From contig CAMCBY010000018.1 in NCBI GenBank assembly GCA_945873015.1, forward strand, positions 1-20,908: 20,908 bases of DNA, written 5' to 3'. This DNA comes from Klebsiella pneumoniae (GTDB lineage: Bacteria > Pseudomonadota > Gammaproteobacteria > Ga0077536). The position numbers were made by a program, and so were the translations under genes. Under the pieces are notes generated by a model, which worked only from the letters and a program-made list of their open reading frames with translations, had not been told where the DNA came from and did not search any database. Below, one piece after another: positions 13,835-20,908 of the stretch. The first letter of the stretch is position 1. Each line of letters begins with the position of its first letter.

Positions 13835-16405
13835 TCAGAACGGCAGCTTGAGGCTGGAGTCGATACTCTGGATCATTTTGCGGAAGCGGGTTTTTACGTC
13901 TTCCAGCGCTTCGGCGTCATCGCCTTCGAAACGCAGGGTCAGGCAGGGCGTGGTATTGGACGGACGAATCAGGCCCCACGAATCGACAAAGTCGGCGCGC
14001 ATGCCGTCGAGGGTATTGATCTCGGCGTATTCGAATTCGGCGGTGGCGCTCATGACCTTGTCCATGAATTCGGCATGACGGGATTCCGGCATGTCGAGGC
14101 GCAGCTCCGGCGTGGCGAACCCGCCCGGTAATTCGGCGAACACCTCGGCCGGCGGTTTGCCGCTGTTGACGAGGATTTCGAGCAGGCGCGCGGCAGCATA
14201 CAAGGCGTCGTCGAAGCCATACCAGCGATCACGGAAGAAGATGTGGCCGGATAACTCACCGGCCAGCAGTGCACCGCTTTCCTGCATGAGGTTCTTGATG
14301 ATGGAGTGGCCGGTCTTGGACAACACCGGCTCGCCGCCCGCGGCTTCAATTTCCATCGGCAGATGGCGCGAGCATTTCACGTCGTAGATGACCTTGGCGC
14401 CGGGATTACGGGCCAGCACATCGCGCGCGAACAAGATCATCTGACGGTCGGGCCAGATGATATTGCCTTCGGCATCGACCACACCGAGACGATCGCCGTC
14501 GCCATCGAAAGCGAGGCCCAGGTCCGCACCTTCCTCCTGCACTGCAGCTATCAGTTGCTGGAGATTTTCCGGCAGCGACGGATCGGGATGATGATTGGGA
14601 AAGTCGCCATCAACATCGCAGAACAGTTCGATCACATCATGGCCAATCGCGCGCAGGATGGCGGGCGCGACCATACCCGGCACGGCATTGCCACAATCGA
14701 CCACCACCTTCAAGGCATCACCGAGCGAGACCGGAATCTCCTCGCTGATGCGGCGGATGTATTCGGCCACGATATCGGTCGACTGCAGTGAGCCGGTGCC
14801 TTCGACATAGTCACGGGTTTCGACCCGGCGCCGGATGGCCTGAATCGCTTCGCCCGACAAAGTCTGGCCATCGAGCACAATCTTCAGGCCGTTGTATTGC
14901 GCGGGGTTATGACTGCCGGTGATCATCACGCCGCTGTGGGCATCGAGATAATTGGTGGCGAAATACAGCACAGGGGTCGGTGCGAGGCCGATGTCGAGAA
15001 CATCGCGACCGGATTCAAGCAGGCCCTTGGCGAGTGCCTGCATAAAAGGCTCACTCGAATGGCGACCGTCACGCGCAACCACCACAGTCTTCTGGCCACG
15101 GGCTTCGGCCTCGGCGCCCAGCGCACGAGCAATCTCATACACGGCTTCTTCGGTCAGAGTCTCGCCGACCACGCCGCGGATGTCGTAGGCGCGGAAAATT
15201 GAGCGGTCGACATGGCCCTCGCCCGGTACGGTATCGTCGAGTGCGCCGTCGAGATTAAAGTCGAGATCGATGTCGAGCACCGAGGAATTCGGTTTCGGCA
15301 CGGTCGGGTCTTCGCTGCTCGGCGCGGCGGGCATACCTTTGATTCTGGTGACATCGTCCGCTTCAGCACGGGCGGCGAGCGCTTTATCGAGCGGCGCTTT
15401 GGTGTCGCCGTTGCCGTTGCCGCTGCGCAGCGCGCCCGGCAGCAGTTGTTCGAGACCGGGATGGGCGCCATCGAGAATGGCCTTGATGGCACCGGTGAAG
15501 ATCACGCTATCGTCGCCGCCAAGCACGACGACCGTGCCGCCGCGACGACGCATGAGCAGCACCACAATCGCGCCGCCACAAGCGAGGCCGAGAGCGATGA
15601 CCGGTATCAACATGCCATGGCCGCTATCGCGGGACGCACTCGGCAAGGCGGCGCCGGCGGCGGCCACCGTCACCACGAAACGTGTATCTGGTACATGGGA
15701 ATTGGTGGTCGGCGCGTCGCCGCTCGGCTTGGTGCCGTGGGAGGCGACGGCGTTGCCCGGGATCTGGCGGATCTCGACATAGGAACGCGCGGGTGCATCA
15801 TCACTCAGCGACTTACGCAGCAGGTCGATCTTGAGCGACATGTGCAGAAACCCGATGAGCACGCTCTGACCTTCGGCGTTCGGCGCCATCACGCGTTTGA
15901 GCAGCACCAGATGCTCCTCGGGCGTGCCGCCGAGATGAGCCTCCATCGGAATGTCCTTGCCGTCCTCCCGCGCGTGATTGAGCATCGACACCGAGGCGTA
16001 GGTCAGCGGTGGTTTGGCCGACGGTACCGGCTCACTGTAATCCGGCGGCAACAGACGCAGTGCCAGCACACCATCGAGTGGCGGCTGGAGTTCAGCAGCG
16101 AGCGCGGCGCGGGTCTCGTTGCTGCCGTTGCGCAAGGCGTCGATGACAGCGGGCTGGCCGGCGAGCTTGTTGAGCGCCTGCTGGTAGGGATCAAACGCGA
16201 GACTTATCTGGTGCGCGAGGTCGTCGGAGAATTTCTGGAAAGCAGGACTGACGGTGGTGCCGCCATTGGTGTCATCGCTGAACAGGGGAACGAGCACCTT
16301 GAAGCCCAGTGCCAACACCAGCACGAGCGTAAGGGCCGCGATAGCGGCGCGTGGAATGCGCGCCATCACGCCCGCGAAACTGCCCGCGTTGTTGGGTAAC
16401 TTCAT
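13835..16405 (-). CDS. algC: Phosphomannomutase/phosphoglucomutase AlgC, long membrane-anchored form
   Basis: Interconverts hexose 1- and 6-phosphates (mannose, glucose) for LPS, exopolysaccharide and alginate precursors. The catalytic module is the C-terminal ~460 residues: FRAYDIRGVVGE (404–415), phosphoserine loop TGSHNP (S498), metal loop DGDGDR (634–639), sugar-specificity loop GELSGH (716–721) and phosphate loop RPSNTTP (814–820). Before it lie ~390 extra residues: a membrane helix (~18–40), a ~220-residue region probably outside the membrane, a second helix (~265–285) and a linker. Pseudomonas AlgC is also annotated in a long form. No clear Shine-Dalgarno precedes the ATG at 16405, but the hydrophobic N-terminus supports that start. 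In Pseudomonas dut lies between coaBC and algC; here it does not. Confidence 0.94.
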   Translation of the reverse strand: MKLPNNAGSFAGVMARIPRAAIAALTLVLVLALGFKVLVPLFSDDTNGGTTVSPAFQKFSDDLAHQISLAFDPYQQALNKLAGQPAVIDALRNGSNETRAALAAELQPPLDGVLALRLLPPDYSEPVPSAKPPLTYASVSMLNHAREDGKDIPMEAHLGGTPEEHLVLLKRVMAPNAEGQSVLIGFLHMSLKIDLLRKSLSDDAPARSYVEIRQIPGNAVASHGTKPSGDAPTTNSHVPDTRFVVTVAAAGAALPSASRDSGHGMLIPVIALGLACGGAIVVLLMRRRGGTVVVLGGDDSVIFTGAIKAILDGAHPGLEQLLPGALRSGNGNGDTKAPLDKALAARAEADDVTRIKGMPAAPSSEDPTVPKPNSSVLDIDLDFNLDGALDDTVPGEGHVDRSIFRAYDIRGVVGETLTEEAVYEIARALGAEAEARGQKTVVVARDGRHSSEPFMQALAKGLLESGRDVLDIGLAPTPVLYFATNYLDAHSGVMITGSHNPAQYNGLKIVLDGQTLSGEAIQAIRRRVETRDYVEGTGSLQSTDIVAEYIRRISEEIPVSLGDALKVVVDCGNAVPGMVAPAILRAIGHDVIELFCDVDGDFPNHHPDPSLPENLQQLIAAVQEEGADLGLAFDGDGDRLGVVDAEGNIIWPDRQMILFARDVLARNPGAKVIYDVKCSRHLPMEIEAAGGEPVLSKTGHSIIKNLMQESGALLAGELSGHIFFRDRWYGFDDALYAAARLLEILVNSGKPPAEVFAELPGGFATPELRLDMPESRHAEFMDKVMSATAEFEYAEINTLDGMRADFVDSWGLIRPSNTTPCLTLRFEGDDAEALEDVKTRFRKMIQSIDSSLKLPF

Positions 16406-16514
16406 GCTTTACACGCCCGGCTCGTGCCGCGCACGGACCGCCCCTTGGTCGATGTCGGAAGTGTACAAGCTCAACCCCTTTAAATACACGCGAGTGGGTG
16501 GACGCCTGCCGCTC

Positions 16515-17741
16515 TCACGGCTGGGCGCGCGCGGCGAAACGCGCCGCGATCACATCGACCAGCGCGCGCGCGAGTCGGGTTTTGGCGGCACGCGGCAAGA
16601 GCTGCGAACCGCCACGCCAGATCACCAGTAACTCGTTATCGTCGGCATTAAAACCGAGGCCGGCAGCGCCGACCAGATTCGCGGCAACCATGTCGATGGC
16701 TTTGCGCTCCAGTTTCTCGCGGGCGTGATGTTCGACGTCATTGGTCTCGGCGGCAAAACCGACCGTGAAGGGTGGCGAAGACATCGCGGCGACCGATTTC
16801 AGAATGTCCTCATTGGGCACCAGCTTGAGTTCGAGGGCGCTGTCACGGCGTTTGATTTTGTTGGTAGCGGCGTTATCGACGCGGTAGTCCGCGACCGCAG
16901 CGGTCGCGACGAAGATATCGGTCGGCAGACGCGCCATGACCGCGTCATACATCTGCTGGGCGGTTTCGACCGCGACCACCTGGACGCCAGCCGGCGGCGC
17001 GAGGATGGTCGGGCCGCTGACCAGCGTGACCAGCGCTCCTGCTTCGCGCAGCGCCGCAGCGATCGCATAACCCATCTTGCCCGAACTGTGATTGCTTATA
17101 TAACGCACCGGGTCGATGGGTTCGCGGGTCGGGCCGGCGGTCAACAATACGCGGCAACCGCTGAGCAGACCGTGTTCGAACATTGCGGCGGTGGCGGCGC
17201 AGATCTCAACGGCTTCGAGCATGCGTCCCGGCCCGACTTCACCACAGGCCTGGCTGCCGGCACCAGGGCCGGCGAAACGCACGCCGCGCGCGGCGAGGGC
17301 AGCGAGGTTGTCCTGTGTGGCGGGGTGCTTCCACATCTGCTGATTCATGGCCGGCGCGGCGAGCAGCGGCGCCTCAGTGGCGAGACACACGGCACTGGCG
17401 AGGCAGTTGGCCATGCCCAGACGCAGGCGCGCGAGGAAGTCGGCGGTGGCGGGCGCAATCAGAATGACATCGGCCCAGCGCGCGAGCTCGATATGACCCA
17501 TCGCTGCCTCGGCGGCCGGGTCGAACAGTTCGTTACGCACTTCACGACCGGACACCGCCTGCAGCGTCAGCGGCGTGATGAAGGCACTGGCAGCCGGTGT
17601 CATCACCACCTGCACTTCGGCGCCCGCATCACGCAGGCGACGCACCACGTCGGGCGCTTTATACGCCGCGATACCGCCGCACACGATCAGCAATACGCGG
17701 CGGGCGGCAAGGGCGGTGAGCGGCGTGGCGGCATCCATCAT
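16515..17741 (-). CDS. coaBC: Bifunctional phosphopantothenoylcysteine decarboxylase / phosphopantothenate–cysteine ligase
   Basis: Carries two steps of coenzyme A synthesis: CTP-dependent joining of cysteine to 4'-phosphopantothenate (CoaB) and FMN-dependent decarboxylation to 4'-phosphopantetheine (CoaC). The CoaC half shows GGIAAYK, the catalytic H83 (GHIELARWAD), PAMNQQMW (130–137) and the active-site C166 in ACGEVGPGRM. The CoaB half begins near 197 with LLTAGPTREPIDPVRYISNHSSGKMG and has VATAAVADYR and KIKRRD. The start is taken at the ATG pair 17741/17738; an in-frame ATG at 17774 would extend it into the radC promoter region. It heads the minus-strand run with algC, argB and slmA and is divergent from radC. 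Confidence 0.95.
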   Translation of the reverse strand: MMDAATPLTALAARRVLLIVCGGIAAYKAPDVVRRLRDAGAEVQVVMTPAASAFITPLTLQAVSGREVRNELFDPAAEAAMGHIELARWADVILIAPATADFLARLRLGMANCLASAVCLATEAPLLAAPAMNQQMWKHPATQDNLAALAARGVRFAGPGAGSQACGEVGPGRMLEAVEICAATAAMFEHGLLSGCRVLLTAGPTREPIDPVRYISNHSSGKMGYAIAAALREAGALVTLVSGPTILAPPAGVQVVAVETAQQMYDAVMARLPTDIFVATAAVADYRVDNAATNKIKRRDSALELKLVPNEDILKSVAAMSSPPFTVGFAAETNDVEHHAREKLERKAIDMVAANLVGAAGLGFNADDNELLVIWRGGSQLLPRAAKTRLARALVDVIAARFAARAQP

Positions 17742-17804
17742 GGTCGATATTACCCGGAAGCGCGGAGCTTCCATATACTGAGCGACGTCAGGGACTGACC
17801 GCCC

Positions 17805-17813
17805 AAGGAGGGG
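17805..17813 (+). promoter_or_regulatory. Strong Shine-Dalgarno of radC
   Basis: AAGGAGGGG lies 6 bases before the ATG at 17820, an almost full anti-16S match that fixes the start. A TATACT at 17774–17779 could be the −10 box with a weak TTACCC (17750–17755) 18 bases upstream; the promoter is tentative. Confidence 0.75.
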
Positions 17814-17819
17814 TGAACT

Positions 17820-18494
17820 ATGACCATCAAGGATTGGCCGGCCGCTGAGCGGCCGCGCGAAAAGCTGCTGCGTGAAGGCAGCGAAGTATTGAGTGACGCT
17901 GAATTGCTGGCCGTGCTCTTGCGCACCGGTGTGGCCGGCACCGATGCGGTGACGCTGGCGCGCGGACTGCTGAGTGAATGCGGCGGACTGCGCGCCTTGC
18001 TGGAAGCCAAACGCGAACGGCTGGCGGCGCTGCCAGGTTGCGGTCCAGCGGCCTTTGCGACCTTCAGCGCCGCGCTCGAACTCGGGCGTCGTTATGTGTT
18101 CAGCGCACTCGAACGGGACGGGCCGTTGGAGAACCCGAGTGCGGCGAGCCAGTATCTGGTGTCACGCATGAAGGGCTACCAGCGCGAGGTGTTCGCCTGT
18201 CTCTACCTCGACACGCGCCACCGTGTCATTGCGTTGCGCGAATTGTTCTTCGGTTCGATAGACAGCGCCACGGTGCACCCGCGCGAAATCGTCAAATCCT
18301 GTCTCGAGACCAATTGCGCGGCGGTGATCCTCGCCCACAACCATCCCTCGGGGGTCGCCGAACCGAGCGCAGCGGACGCCGCCATCACGCGCCGGATCGT
18401 CGATGCGGCGGCTTTGATCGACGTGCGGGTGCTGGATCATCTGGTGGTCGGCGAGCGCGAAGCGGTCTCGATGGCGGCGCTCGGTTTGCTGTAA
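17820..18494 (+). CDS. radC: RadC family (JAB/MPN+) protein
   Basis: A 224-aa protein with an N-terminal helix-hairpin-helix-like region (residues ~10–95, LPGCGPAAFATFSAALELGRR) and a C-terminal MPN+ domain. The zinc-binding JAMM residues are present: E141 (RELFFGS), H173 and H175 (AHNHPSG) and D186. This fold is a metallopeptidase/isopeptidase-like fold; the historic DNA-repair role of RadC has not held up and its true function is unclear. It starts a plus-strand group with rpmB and rpmG, the same order as in E. coli, but the ribosomal genes have their own promoter (18551–18579). Confidence 0.96.
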   Translation: MTIKDWPAAERPREKLLREGSEVLSDAELLAVLLRTGVAGTDAVTLARGLLSECGGLRALLEAKRERLAALPGCGPAAFATFSAALELGRRYVFSALERDGPLENPSAASQYLVSRMKGYQREVFACLYLDTRHRVIALRELFFGSIDSATVHPREIVKSCLETNCAAVILAHNHPSGVAEPSAADAAITRRIVDAAALIDVRVLDHLVVGEREAVSMAALGLL

Positions 18495-18550
18495 GGCGCA
18501 TGGGCGGCACGGCTTTTTATACGGGTCAGCCGGCCTTTCGAAGATTGGGC

Positions 18551-18579
18551 TTGGCCTCGCGCGGCTTTATGGATAGAAT
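18551..18579 (+). promoter_or_regulatory. Predicted sigma-70 promoter of rpmB–rpmG
   Basis: TTGGCC (18551–18556) and TAGAAT (18574–18579) are separated by 17 bases. Transcription would begin near 18586 and leave a ~30-base leader before the ATG at 18617, with AGGAA (18606–18610) as ribosome-binding site. It sits in the 122-bp gap after radC. Prediction from consensus only. Confidence 0.6.
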
Positions 18580-18616
18580 CGCTACCCTTTTTCGGGCCTT
18601 TTATCAGGAAGCCATC

Positions 18617-18853
18617 ATGTCGCGGGTATGCCAAGTTACGGGGAAACGGCCGGTCAGCGGCAATAATGTGTCGCACGCCAATAACAGGACGCGCCGGCGT
18701 TTTCTGCCCAACCTGCAGCACCACCGGTTCTGGGTGGAAGCTGAGAAACGCTTTGTGCGCCTGCGTGTGAGCACCAAGGGCCTGCGCATCATCGACAAGC
18801 AGGGTATTGACACTGTGCTGGCCGGCATCCGGTCGCGCGGCGAAAAAGTCTAA
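18617..18853 (+). CDS. rpmB: 50S ribosomal protein L28
   Basis: Small basic large-subunit protein of 78 aa, the normal size. It begins MSRVCQVTGKRPVSGNNVSHANN, the L28 signature, continues RTRRRFLPNLQHHRFW and ends with LRVSTKGLRIIDKQGI…VLAGIRSRGEKV. It is preceded by AGGAA and a probable promoter. Its stop codon forms part of the ribosome-binding site of rpmG (TAAGGAG), so the two genes are tightly coupled. Confidence 0.98.
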   Translation: MSRVCQVTGKRPVSGNNVSHANNRTRRRFLPNLQHHRFWVEAEKRFVRLRVSTKGLRIIDKQGIDTVLAGIRSRGEKV

Positions 18854-18865
18854 GGAGCCTTAGCC

Positions 18866-19021
18866 ATGCAAGACAAAATCAAGATGGTCTCGAGCGCCGG
18901 TACCGGCCACTTCTACACCACCACCAAGAACAAACGCACCCATCCGGACAAGATGGAACGCAAGAAGTACGACCCGGTCGTGCGCCAGCATGTGATGTAT
19001 AAGGAAGCGAAGATCAAATAA
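18866..19021 (+). CDS. rpmG: 50S ribosomal protein L33
   Basis: Small basic large-subunit protein of 51 aa, standard for L33. It begins MQDKIKMVSSAGTGHFYTTT and continues with KNKRTHPDKMERKKYDPVVR to the C-terminus YKEAKIK. There are no cysteines, so it is the zinc-independent type common in gammaproteobacteria. TAAGGAG (18851–18857), overlapping the L28 stop, is the ribosome-binding site. An intrinsic terminator follows after 22 bp, closing the radC–rpmB–rpmG group. Confidence 0.97.
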   Translation: MQDKIKMVSSAGTGHFYTTTKNKRTHPDKMERKKYDPVVRQHVMYKEAKIK

Positions 19022-19043
19022 TTGCTGCCTGCGCCGGCCGCAC

Positions 19044-19076
19044 AAAAAGAACCCGCCTTCGAGGCGGGTTTTTTTT
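19044..19076 (+). terminator. Intrinsic terminator after rpmG
   Basis: ACCCGCC (19051–19057) pairs with GGCGGGT (19063–19069) around a TTCGA loop, followed by a run of Ts. The A-rich bases before the stem can extend pairing into the T-run, so it may also work for minus-strand transcripts coming from the desaturase gene. Confidence 0.93.
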
Positions 19077-19090
19077 GGTCTGGGGAAATT

Positions 19091-19188
19091 GGTAGGAAAT
19101 CGGGGTCAGAGCAGTATTTCGCACTTACACGCTCCAGCAGCCGTCCGCCTACCGGTGCGAAATACTGCTCTGACCCCGATTTCCTACC
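19091..19188. repeat. Perfect 34-bp inverted repeat (98-nt hairpin)
   Basis: Arms 19091–19124 and 19155–19188 are exact reverse complements over all 34 bases, with a 30-base spacer. The arms contain GGGGTCAGAGCAGTATT, which resembles repeats I have seen near REP-associated Y1 transposases in proteobacteria. It ends 20 bp after the desaturase stop codon on that gene's downstream side and follows the rpmG terminator by 15 bp. Confidence 0.9.
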
Positions 19189-19207
19189 TACAAAGAAGGT
19201 TCGACCT

Positions 19208-20398
19208 TCACGCCGTCATCGTGCCGGCCTGTGGGGTGTAACCGCGCAGGGTGTGAGCGAAGTCCTGCAGGGCCTGAATGCCGGTGGTTTCGGCCTGCTG
19301 GCACCAGTCCTGCAAGAGTTTGAGCAGGTTTTCACGGCTCGCAGCGCGCTGCTCGTAGATCTCCTGCAAGCGCTGGCGAAAGCCATACACCACTTCCAGG
19401 GCATGGCTGTGGCGCAACGCGTCCTGCAGGGTACCGCGCTCGGACTCGTTCAGGCGCTCGTCGGCACGCAGCAGCAGGTGGCGCAGGGGCTTCAATTGCG
19501 GACGCACCTCGGCGGGCGCGTTGCGCAGTTCCTCGCGATGCACACGCTTGACCACCATGCGGCCGTAATCGGCCATCACATGCAGACGGTTACCGGCGAC
19601 CGCCTTCAAGGTCTCGAAGTCGATGGCGGACTTGGCGGTATCGACCGCGGGTTTGGCCGGCGCCAGCTTGCGCACCTTGGCCAGACCCAAGGTCTCCATG
19701 ATGCGGATGTACATCCAGCCGATGTCAAACTCCCAGGGCTGCACCGAGAATTTGGCCGAGCTACCGAAAGCGTGGTGGTTGTTGTGCAGTTCTTCGCCGC
19801 CGATGAACAGCCCCCACGGCACGATGTTGGTCGAGGCGTCGGCGGTCTCGAAATTGCGGTAGCCCCAATAGTGACCGATGCCGTTGATGATGCCAGCCGC
19901 AAAAATCGGTGACCACGCCATCTGGGTCGCCCAGATGGTAATGCCTAACGGGCCGAACAGCAGCACGTTGACGACGAACATGACGGCGATGCCGAGGCTG
20001 TCGCGGCCGGTATAAAAATGGCGCTCAACCCAGTCGTCGGGCGTGCCATAACCATACTGGTCGATGATGTCCTGGCGTTTGGCGTTGATACGATAGAGCT
20101 CGGCGCCTTCCAGCAGCACCTTGCGGATACCGTGGGCAACCGGGCTGTGAGGGTCTTCGATGGTCTCGACCGCAGCGTGGTGCTTGCGGTGCACGGCAGT
20201 CCACTCGCGGGTGTTCATGCCGGTGGTCAGCCACAGCCACAGACGGAAAAAATGCGACACCAGCGGATGCAGATCGACCGCGCGATGGGCCTGATTGCGA
20301 TGCAGGTAGATGGTGATACAGGCGATGGTGATTTGGGTAAATACGAGCGCGACGAGGACATAACCCCACCACGGCATAACCACGATTCCTTGCAACAT
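19208..20398 (-). CDS. desA: Membrane fatty-acid desaturase (DesA-like) with C-terminal helical extension
   Basis: Di-iron membrane enzyme that introduces a cis double bond (probably delta-9) into acyl chains, adjusting membrane fluidity with temperature. The 396-aa protein has the three histidine boxes in order: HRNQAH (33–38), HRKHH (70–74) and HNNHH (205–209), with hydrophobic segments around 7–30, 50–62, 133–155 and 157–175 and the family motif TREWTAVHRKHH. The last ~130 residues (from ~265) are soluble and helical (LLLRADERLNESERGTLQDAL…, LLKLLQDWCQQAETTGIQALQDF) and resemble the C-terminal part of ISL3-family transposases, a feature I recall from other proteobacterial DesA proteins. 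GGGGAG precedes the ATG at 20398; a TTG at 20410 is a less likely start. Confidence 0.9.
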   Translation of the reverse strand: MLQGIVVMPWWGYVLVALVFTQITIACITIYLHRNQAHRAVDLHPLVSHFFRLWLWLTTGMNTREWTAVHRKHHAAVETIEDPHSPVAHGIRKVLLEGAELYRINAKRQDIIDQYGYGTPDDWVERHFYTGRDSLGIAVMFVVNVLLFGPLGITIWATQMAWSPIFAAGIINGIGHYWGYRNFETADASTNIVPWGLFIGGEELHNNHHAFGSSAKFSVQPWEFDIGWMYIRIMETLGLAKVRKLAPAKPAVDTAKSAIDFETLKAVAGNRLHVMADYGRMVVKRVHREELRNAPAEVRPQLKPLRHLLLRADERLNESERGTLQDALRHSHALEVVYGFRQRLQEIYEQRAASRENLLKLLQDWCQQAETTGIQALQDFAHTLRGYTPQAGTMTA

Positions 20399-20628
20399 GA
20401 TGCTCCCCAATTGGGCTTTTACTTAAGCGAGGGTCCGGCTGGGCGGCACTTGGCCGCCAGCGTCTGCCAGACGCCGCCGCACGTTAGCGTAGTCTTCACA
20501 CTTTTGGCCAGATGTTCCAGTTGCTTTGCGTCAATCGCATGCAAGTCAATGGCGTTTCTGGCGTTTAATCCCGCCCGGATAGCGACCCGAACCTAGTCGA
20601 TAGCGCCCACAGGACGCCAAAGTTGACC
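20399..20628 (-). promoter_or_regulatory. Leader/promoter region between the hydantoinase-family and desaturase genes
   Basis: These 230 bp hold no recognisable gene. Close to the desaturase start are two inverted repeats, GGCGGC-acttg-GCCGCC (near 20443–20458) and GCGTCT-gcc-AGACGC (20460–20474), which could be a terminator-like structure or an operator. No known FabR or DesT box was recognised, and no confident −35/−10 pair. Confidence 0.4.
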
Positions 20629-20908
20629 TCAGGGCGGCATCTCGCCGCGTTCCAGCAGCAGATTGCCGGCCTCATCGGTGTAGCCCTGCCAGCCAACATC
20701 AATGAAAGCGGTGCCGACCGGGCTCAATACTATCGCCGGGCCGGTCACGCGTGCGCCGGCCACAAGATGCGCCTGCACATACAGAGCGAAATCAGTGGCA
20801 AGGCCGCGCGGCGCGGCCGCAGACGCCTGGTCCGCCGCCGCCACAGCGGGCCGCGCGCTGGCGACATCGACCGCCACACGCAGGTTGACCAGTTCCACGG
20901 CGCGCTCG
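20629..20908 (-). CDS. Hydantoinase A / 5-oxoprolinase family protein, C-terminal fragment (partial)
   Basis: The frame enters from the right edge and stops at TGA (20629–20631 on the plus strand as TCA), giving the last ~92 residues. The segment ERAVELVNLRVAV, followed by AHLVAGARVTGPAIVLSPVGTAFIDVGW and ending DEAGNLLLER, matches the C-terminal region of ATP-dependent N-methylhydantoinase/5-oxoprolinase HyuA-type proteins. These hydrolyse cyclic amides such as 5-oxoproline or hydantoins. The catalytic ATPase part is outside the window, so substrate cannot be judged. It lies upstream of the desaturase on the same strand with a 230-bp gap, so a functional link is not implied. Confidence 0.8.
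   Translation of the reverse strand, partial: ERAVELVNLRVAVDVASARPAVAAADQASAAAPRGLATDFALYVQAHLVAGARVTGPAIVLSPVGTAFIDVGWQGYTDEAGNLLLERGEMPP

Noticed and set aside
15212..16399. A 395-codon plus-strand open frame opposite algC
   Set aside because: Shadow of the algC reading frame; composition rich in Arg, His and Gly with no family resemblance. The same holds for the long frames opposite pilU (2933–3907), pilT (4238–5059) and coaBC (16725–17798).
17978..18616. Extended upstream frame joined to L28
   Set aside because: Runs through radC in the wrong frame. The L28 start at 18617 has its own ribosome-binding site and the family N-terminus.

Overview
The window is a GC-rich stretch of a gammaproteobacterial chromosome. 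Three things point there: the SlmA/ArgB/AlgC/CoaBC/RadC/L28/L33 block, the PilT/PilU–YggS–ProC–YggT–YggU–MetX–MetW block, and a Pseudomonas-like gene order in both. No species can be named from the sequence.

Left edge (1–1720): the 3' end of an IS3-family insertion sequence (transposase C-terminus plus terminal inverted repeat, ending at 139) lies 8 bp from a candidate integron recombination site (147–161). That site is followed by an integron integrase gene, intI (353–1720). The integrase is unusually long (455 aa) and appears to carry a second, N-terminal core-binding domain. Any cassette array would lie to the left, outside the window.

Type IV pilus block (1727–5077, minus strand): three tandem PilT-family ATPases in the order pilT, pilU, second pilU-like gene. 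The last converges on intI with only 6 bp between the stop codons. Divergent from pilT is a plus-strand metabolic run (5265–9553): yggS (PLP homeostasis), proC (proline), yggT and yggU, then metX and metW (methionine).

Repeat-rich junction (9554–9919): a gene-free stretch with a ~298-bp imperfect inverted-repeat element, a nested perfect 25-bp inverted repeat and a REP-like GTAGG...GAATTCATTG sequence. The same REP-like sequence occurs at the end of yggU. Two of the three copies supply the stop codon of the neighbouring gene. The junction separates two gene clusters that, as I recall, are far apart in P. aeruginosa.

Nucleotide, envelope and ribosome block (9920–19021): an exonuclease III-like gene in the place where Pseudomonas has crc, divergent from pyrE; a secreted DUF4124-like coiled-coil protein; a minus-strand run coaBC–algC–argB–slmA (no dut between coaBC and algC); then radC and the rpmB–rpmG ribosomal pair ending in a clear terminator. 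The AlgC protein is the long membrane-anchored form.

Right edge (19091–20908): a 34-bp perfect inverted repeat forming a 98-nt hairpin, a membrane fatty-acid desaturase with a helical tail resembling ISL3 transposases, a ~230-bp leader region, and the C-terminal end of a hydantoinase/5-oxoprolinase-family gene running off the window.

Most genes are conserved housekeeping genes. The novel-looking material is the extended integrase with its attI-like site and adjacent IS, the repeat families, and the catalytically intact Crc-position nuclease. No complete new defence or mobile system is visible.
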